A stretch of 64,000 nt of DNA from an uncultured Prevotella sp. (GTDB lineage Bacteria > Bacteroidota > Bacteroidia > Bacteroidales > Bacteroidaceae), in the NCBI GenBank assembly GCA_937895845.1, contig CALBLK010000030.1:22375-86374 (forward strand), given 5' to 3'. The notes beneath the pieces are model-generated. The model was not told the DNA's origin. It ran no database searches and saw only the letters and a list, made by a program, of their open reading frames with translations. This document shows, one piece after another, positions 58,776 through 64,000 of the stretch (position 1 is its first letter; the number at the start of each line of letters is the position of its first letter). The position numbers and the translations under genes were made by a program.

Positions 58776-61700
58776 ATGGAAAATAACAGAAGACATACAG
58801 CAGCGCTCCGCACTTTTGTATGGGCTGCGCTGATGCTGCTTGCGACAGCCGTCAAGGCGCAAATCACATCGGTGCGCGGTACGCTGAGCGACGATATGGG
58901 GCCCCTAATGGGTGCAACTGTCTGTGAGATTGACGCCACAGGGCGTATTATCGAGAGTACGGTGACCGACCTTGACGGTAACTTCACCATGAAAATCCGC
59001 AATGTGAAGGACAAAATCCGTTTCAGCTACGTGGGCTTGAAGACCGTGACCATGCCCATCAACAGGTCTACCTATAAAATCAAGATGCAGTCGGCTACCG
59101 TCATCAAGGAGGTGGTGGTCAAGTCGAAGCGCCGCATGCAGGGCAACAACCTGCCTATTCCGCAGCGAGAGATATCCTATGCCACCCAGAGCATTTCGAT
59201 GAAGGAGTTTGAGGGACTTGGCATCACCTCGGTCGATGAGGCCCTTCAGGGCCGTATCGCCGGCTTGGACATTATCGGTAACTCTGGCGACTTGGGATCC
59301 GGTTCGACCATGCGCTTGCGTGGTGCAGCCTCGCTCTCTTCGCTGACCGATGCCAACCCGTTGATTGTGGTTGATGGAAACATCCGCAGCGTAGACCTGT
59401 CTGACTTTGATATCCAGGGCGCAAACAACGAAAAGTTTGCCGAGCTTCTGAACATCAACCCCGAGGATATTGCCAGCATCAATGTGCTGAAGGACGCTGC
59501 TGCCTCGGCCGTCTACGGCAGCCAGGGCGGTAACGGCGTGATTGAGCTGACCACCAAGCGTGGTGCGCAGGGACCGGCCAAGGTGTCTTACTCGCTGAAA
59601 CTTACGGGTACTTACCAGCCCGATGGCTATGCCCTGCTGAACGGTGACGACTACACCATGTTGCTCAAGGAGTCTTATTTCAACCCCTCGCAGAGCGACA
59701 GGGCCAGTGACATTGTTGAGCTGAACTATGACAAGACGTTCTCTGAATACGAGCAGTATAACAACAATACCGACTGGCGTGATGCAGTTACCCAGTGGGG
59801 TCTGCGCCAGAACCATTATGTGTCTGTCTCCGGCGGTGGCGAGAAAGCCTCGTTCCGCATCGGTGGCGGCTTCGACCATGAGACGGGTTCGATGATTGAG
59901 CAGAAGCTCCAGCGTTTCTCAACCCGCGTGGCCCTTGACTATAACATCAGCCAGCGCATCCGCGTGTCGACCAACTTCTCGCTCACCTACACCAAGAACG
60001 ACTTTAACAGCGACAACCTGTTGTCGATTGCCATGAGAAAGATGCCCAACCTGAGTATCTATGAGCAAGATCCTGTGACAGGAGCCAACACCAACAGCTA
60101 TTACCAGATGCTGCAGAGTGCATCGAGCATTTTTAACAACAACCAGAAGAACTTGGTCAACCCGGTGGCCAGCGCTCATCTGGCAAAGAGCGGCAGACGC
60201 ACCTATGACCTGTCGCCAGAGCTGATTCTTAACTACCAGCTGTTAGGCCTGGACGAGGAGCACTGGCAGCTGAACTGGCGCGGTAGCGTGTATATGAACG
60301 TGTTCAACCAGTATGACGACGCGTTCTATCCCTCAGAGCTGAAAACAGTGGCTTGGACTGAGGGGCTGAACACCTCTTCTTCGGGCAGCAACAAGAGTGT
60401 GTCGTTCAACACCAAGCAGACGCTGACCCTGATACCGGCCTTTAGGAACAAAGACCACTCGGCCATGATGATGGGACGCTTTGAATTGACAACAGGGTCG
60501 AGCAGCGGGTCGTCTACCAGCGGCAAGGGCCTGCCTTCCGGTGGCATTGAGAGCCCTGATGCCGGCGGACTGATTACCGGCCTGAGCTCCTGGTACTCGG
60601 AGTGGCGCTCCATGTATTTCACCTATTCGGCCCACTATGCTTACAAGAGCCGCTATGTACTTGACTTCACGCTGCGTGCCGACGGTACCACCAAGTTTGG
60701 CCCGAACAACCGCTGGGGCTATTTCCCCGCCGTGTCAGCAAAGTGGATTATCAGTGACGAACCGTTTATGAAGTTCTCCAAGAAGTGGCTGACCATGCTG
60801 GCTGTCCGCCCGAGCTGGGGTATGACAGGCCGCCAGCCCAACCAGGACTATCTGTACGTAAGCACCTATGTCTCGGGCGACAAGTATATCGACATGAATG
60901 CCATGCGCCCCGAGAAGATCCGCTTGACCGACCTGCGCTGGGAGAAGAATAAAAGCTACAACCTGGGTATTGACTTTGGCTTGTGGGACAGGTTCAACCT
61001 CTCGCTGGAGGTATACACCCAGAAGACAACCGACCTGCTAAACGGAGGCTACCGCATTCCGTCGAACACGGGCTACTCCACCTTGGCCTACCGCAACGGC
61101 GGCGCACTGAGAAACACGGGATGGGAGTTCCACATCAATACCAACAAGCTGGTGAGGGCCGGCAAGTTCTCGATGGACCTTAACGCTACGTTCAGCAATA
61201 ACCGCAACGAGATTCTTGAGATGGACGAGTACATCCTCGAGTCACTCAACTCTGTCTACAAGTATGGCAACCGTGAGACCCTGCAGCGTGTGCAGATAGG
61301 CAACCCCTTTGGTGCCATCTACGGTTTCCGCTACAAGGGCGTTTACCAGTACAACTATGACACCTTTGCCAGCATGAGCGCAGCCGACCGCGAAAAGTTC
61401 ATCGCCGAGGGCAAGACCGCCCCGGTGGCCATGAATGCCAATGGACAGGTAATCACCGATGCCGATGGAAACCCGGTGCGCATGATGTTCAACTACAGTA
61501 ATGACACTTCGGGCAAGAACTATAAGTTCAACGGAGGTGACGCCATTTATGAGGATGTTAACCACGACGGCAACATTGACGCTCTTGACATCGTTTATCT
61601 GGGTAGCTCGCTGCCCAAGCTGAACGGTGGCTTCGGCTTCACGTTCAACTATGGCGCGTGGCGTCTCACCACCCAGTTCACCTACCGTCTTGGCAACAAG

Positions 61701-62108
61701 ATTCTGAACCTTGCCCGCCTTGACTCAGAGGCCATGATTAGCAACGACAACCAGAGCCAGGCCGTGAACTACCGTTGGCGCAAAGAGGGTGATGTCACCT
61801 CTATTCCGCGTGCCATGTATGGTAGCACCTCCAACTACAACACGCTTGTCAGCGACCGCTTCGTGGAGAACGGTGACTACTTGCGTATGAACTACGCCCA
61901 GCTTTCGTATGCCATTGCCAAGAAATACCTCAAGTGGATCGGCCTGAACCGCGTCAGCTTCTATTGCAGTGTGAACAATCCGCTCGTCATCACCAAGTAC
62001 TCTGGTGTTGACCCCGATATTGTGAACCGCGGCTATGCGCCTGCCATTGATGCCTCGCAAACCCCCCGTTCACGTTCCTACACATTGGGTGTAACGGTTG
62101 ATTTCTAA
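58776..62108 (+). CDS. SusC/RagA-type TonB-dependent outer membrane transporter
   Basis: A 1110-residue receptor importing oligosaccharides. Signal peptide (LMLLATAVKAQ); a carboxypeptidase-like N-terminal domain (VRGTLSDDMGPLMGATVCEI, DLDGNFTMKI); the plug (LQGRIAGLDIIGNSGDLGSG, NPLIVVDGNIRS and LKDAAASAVYGSQGGNGVIEL); then the barrel, ending RSRSYTLGVTVDF with a final Phe. The carboxypeptidase-like domain and SusD partner identify it as SusC family. susD follows after 30 nt. Confidence 0.96.
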   Translation: MENNRRHTAALRTFVWAALMLLATAVKAQITSVRGTLSDDMGPLMGATVCEIDATGRIIESTVTDLDGNFTMKIRNVKDKIRFSYVGLKTVTMPINRSTYKIKMQSATVIKEVVVKSKRRMQGNNLPIPQREISYATQSISMKEFEGLGITSVDEALQGRIAGLDIIGNSGDLGSGSTMRLRGAASLSSLTDANPLIVVDGNIRSVDLSDFDIQGANNEKFAELLNINPEDIASINVLKDAAASAVYGSQGGNGVIELTTKRGAQGPAKVSYSLKLTGTYQPDGYALLNGDDYTMLLKESYFNPSQSDRASDIVELNYDKTFSEYEQYNNNTDWRDAVTQWGLRQNHYVSVSGGGEKASFRIGGGFDHETGSMIEQKLQRFSTRVALDYNISQRIRVSTNFSLTYTKNDFNSDNLLSIAMRKMPNLSIYEQDPVTGANTNSYYQMLQSASSIFNNNQKNLVNPVASAHLAKSGRRTYDLSPELILNYQLLGLDEEHWQLNWRGSVYMNVFNQYDDAFYPSELKTVAWTEGLNTSSSGSNKSVSFNTKQTLTLIPAFRNKDHSAMMMGRFELTTGSSSGSSTSGKGLPSGGIESPDAGGLITGLSSWYSEWRSMYFTYSAHYAYKSRYVLDFTLRADGTTKFGPNNRWGYFPAVSAKWIISDEPFMKFSKKWLTMLAVRPSWGMTGRQPNQDYLYVSTYVSGDKYIDMNAMRPEKIRLTDLRWEKNKSYNLGIDFGLWDRFNLSLEVYTQKTTDLLNGGYRIPSNTGYSTLAYRNGGALRNTGWEFHINTNKLVRAGKFSMDLNATFSNNRNEILEMDEYILESLNSVYKYGNRETLQRVQIGNPFGAIYGFRYKGVYQYNYDTFASMSAADREKFIAEGKTAPVAMNANGQVITDADGNPVRMMFNYSNDTSGKNYKFNGGDAIYEDVNHDGNIDALDIVYLGSSLPKLNGGFGFTFNYGAWRLTTQFTYRLGNKILNLARLDSEAMISNDNQSQAVNYRWRKEGDVTSIPRAMYGSTSNYNTLVSDRFVENGDYLRMNYAQLSYAIAKKYLKWIGLNRVSFYCSVNNPLVITKYSGVDPDIVNRGYAPAIDASQTPRSRSYTLGVTVDF

Positions 62109-62138
62109 GCGTTAATCATTCAAGAAAACTTAAAGAAC

Positions 62139-63872
62139 ATGAAAACAAAATATTATAAGATAGCCTGCGCGCTGACCGCGCTTGTGGGACTCTCGTCGTG
62201 CAGCGACTTCCTCGAGGTTGAGCCGCAGGACAAGATTGTCCTTGGCAAGTTCTGGAACGAGCGTGCCGATGTTGAGTCTGTCGTGGCCAGCTGCTATAGC
62301 TCCCTCCAGTCGTCTGCCGTCATCAAGCGCATGATGATTTGGGGTGAGGCGCGCAGCGAGACGATGGATGCCGGTAACAACATGGATCAAGATGTGAACC
62401 TGGAGAACATCTTCAAGGCTAACATCAATTCGACCAACCCCTATACCACGTGGGTTGACTTCTACTACGTCATCAACACTTGCAACACTGTTATCAAGTA
62501 TGCACCCCTGGTGGCAGCCAAGGACCCTGGCTATACCGAGAGCGAGCTGAGGGCCTCCATCGCCGAGGTGTCTGCCTTGCGAGACCTCTGCTATTTCTAT
62601 CTCATCCGCACGTTCCGTGACGTGCCTTATACCACCGAACCCTACTTGGATGATGACCAGAAGATGGACTTGCCCGCCACCCCGTTCAATGAGGTGCTTG
62701 ACAAACTTATCGCCGACCTGGAGCGTGTCAAGGATGATGCCGTTCACTATTATCCCAAGACGCAGCCGCTCTATCAGACCGGGCGCATCACGTCGACTGC
62801 CATCAATGCCATGCTTTGCGAAATGTATCTGTGGAAGCAGGACTATCAGAAGTGCATTGACTATGCGGATGCCGTTATTGCCGACATGAAGGAACAGGAA
62901 GAGAAAAGGCGCCAGGAGAGCGGCTTCAACACCTCGGCAGTTGACACCGAACTGGAGGGCTACCCCTTGCTGGCTAACCGCTACAGCAACTCGCAGAAGT
63001 CGTTTGGCAGCAACTACTACGAGATGTTCGGCCAGGGCAACAGTTCGGAGTCAATCTTTGAGCTTACCTTCAAAAAAAATGAGGACAACATGCTTTCCAA
63101 CGGAGCCGTCGATGTGTTCTATGGCAATGCCACCGACGTGATGGGCTATGCCTCAGCTTCATCGTATATAGGCGGTGATATTGCGCAGAAGCAGTATAAG
63201 GTTTTTGCCAACCAGCTTGACTCGCGCTACTATTACGCCTTGAACAGCTCTGGCTCCACTTACAGTCTGGCCAAGTATGCTTGTAACGATGTCCAGATTA
63301 CTGCTGAGGGAAGCAATGCTGCCAGTGCCGAAGTGAAACCAAGCTGGAATGGGTTATATACCAAGGGCAAGTGCAAGGCAAACTGGATTGTCTACCGTCT
63401 GGCCGACATCATGCTGATGAAAGCCGAGGCACTCACCCAGCTGATGAGCGAGACTGCTGATGCTGGGCTCTCAGATGCTGACAAGAGCTACCGCGACCAG
63501 GCTTTCCGCCTTGTCACCGTGCTCAACAAGCGTGCCCTCTGCCAATACCCGCGCAAGGACACCCTTGACCCGACAGCGTACGCCACGAAGATAGCCATCG
63601 AGAACTTGGTTTATGACGAGCGCCGCCGTGAACTGATATATGAGGGCAAGCGCTGGTACGACCTTGTCCGCCGCGCCCGCCGCGATGGCAATACCGACTA
63701 TCTCAAGTCGGAGTCGTGCAACAAGTACAGCAGCAACAAGCAGCTGGTGGAGAGCAAGCTCACCCGTATGGATGCCATCTACTGGCCCTACAACTACGAC
63801 GAACTGAAGGTGAACAAGAACCTCCATCAGAACCCGGCCTTTGGCTCAGGCTTGAATGACAGCTACGAGTAA
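62139..63872 (+). CDS. SusD/RagB-type surface lipoprotein
   Basis: A 577-residue glycan-binding partner of SusC. Lipoprotein signal (ALVGLSSCSDFLEVEPQD, Cys21); the TPR-rich core starts at FWNERADVESVVASCY, includes SEVSALRDLCYF-type segments (AEVSALRDLCYFYLIRTF), and ends with the family's signature block NLVYDERRRELIYEGKRWYDL. No abnormality seen. Together with the upstream genes it defines the PUL core; specificity probably arabinan-type by enzyme context. Confidence 0.96.
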   Translation: MKTKYYKIACALTALVGLSSCSDFLEVEPQDKIVLGKFWNERADVESVVASCYSSLQSSAVIKRMMIWGEARSETMDAGNNMDQDVNLENIFKANINSTNPYTTWVDFYYVINTCNTVIKYAPLVAAKDPGYTESELRASIAEVSALRDLCYFYLIRTFRDVPYTTEPYLDDDQKMDLPATPFNEVLDKLIADLERVKDDAVHYYPKTQPLYQTGRITSTAINAMLCEMYLWKQDYQKCIDYADAVIADMKEQEEKRRQESGFNTSAVDTELEGYPLLANRYSNSQKSFGSNYYEMFGQGNSSESIFELTFKKNEDNMLSNGAVDVFYGNATDVMGYASASSYIGGDIAQKQYKVFANQLDSRYYYALNSSGSTYSLAKYACNDVQITAEGSNAASAEVKPSWNGLYTKGKCKANWIVYRLADIMLMKAEALTQLMSETADAGLSDADKSYRDQAFRLVTVLNKRALCQYPRKDTLDPTAYATKIAIENLVYDERRRELIYEGKRWYDLVRRARRDGNTDYLKSESCNKYSSNKQLVESKLTRMDAIYWPYNYDELKVNKNLHQNPAFGSGLNDSYE

Positions 63873-63940
63873 GCCCGCCTGTTGTGCTTGATAACTGGAT
63901 TCAAATAGTCTTCTAACAAGATTTAAATCGTAGTCAAACA

Positions 63941-64000
63941 ATGAAAACATTCAAATATTTGATGCTCTGTGCGTGCTGTGCTGTGTGTTGCTTCAGCACT
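63941..64000 (+). CDS. Start of an exported PUL protein (3' partial)
   Basis: Only 20 codons lie in the window: MKTFKYLMLCACCAVCCFST, a signal peptide rich in Cys. It starts 68 nt after susD and is on the same strand, so it is probably a further surface glycan-binding lipoprotein (SusE/F position) or an enzyme. No more can be said. Confidence 0.6.
   Translation, partial: MKTFKYLMLCACCAVCCFST

Overview
The window reads as a piece of a Bacteroidales chromosome, most likely Prevotella or a close relative. The evidence is SusC/SusD pairs with large secreted glycosidases, Bacteroidetes-type promoters (TTTG, 19-20 bp, TAnnTTTG) found repeatedly by eye, lipoproteins with SusD-like signal peptides, secreted proteins with T9SS-like C-terminal tails, a DAHP synthase/chorismate mutase fusion, and almost no strong Shine-Dalgarno sites. 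The DNA is GC-rich for the group. I found no tRNA, rRNA, transposase, phage gene or CRISPR array.

Layout. 1-2912: a Rid/chorismatase-like protein (cut at its 5' end) and a ResB-CcsA cytochrome c assembly fusion. 2929-8362 (minus): an aromatic amino acid operon, pheA, aminotransferase, DAHP synthase/chorismate mutase, tyrA and serB. It is preceded by a Phe/Tyr-rich leader peptide and a terminator/antiterminator pair. 8438-15093 (minus): a TPR protein, four glycosyltransferases in a tightly packed run, and a secreted C1 peptidase. 15400-15936: a small beta-barrel protein. 16106-20866 (minus): sppA, lpxK, punA, thiL. 21438-31855 (plus): a GH28 enzyme, a division protein, housekeeping genes including pyrC, plsC and a free-standing methionine synthase activation domain, then a GH2-like enzyme. 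32060-32809 (minus): a Dpm1-like transferase. 33593-35523: groES-groEL. 35818-38961 (minus): a phosphate-scavenging-type operon (phosphatase, lamin-tail lipoprotein broken by an in-frame TAG, OprO/P-type porin), divergent from a secreted protein across a three- to four-unit 11-bp direct repeat that resembles a Pho box. 40209-43226: a DUF4450-type six-hairpin glycosidase. 43291-47222: amgK-like kinase fused to a RapZ C-terminal domain, murU-like uridylyltransferase and guaA. 47941-64000: a polysaccharide utilisation locus with a large modular secreted protein, a GH51-GH43 double arabinosidase, a fasciclin lipoprotein, SusC, SusD and the start of one more gene.

How things work together. The aromatic operon appears to be controlled by ribosome-mediated attenuation that reads Phe and Tyr supply. 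The Pho-like box sits so that it could drive both divergent promoters. The PUL suggests arabinan or arabinoxylan use. The kinase/uridylyltransferase pair suggests salvage of MurNAc or GlcNAc to UDP-sugar.

The least explained structure is non-coding. Three intergenic regions (around 21.2, 33.1 and 47.5 kb) carry arrays of a GAAACGG motif at exact 22-bp spacing. Two of them also share a promoter-plus-hairpin leader element, and a promoter-only copy lies at 40.2 kb.
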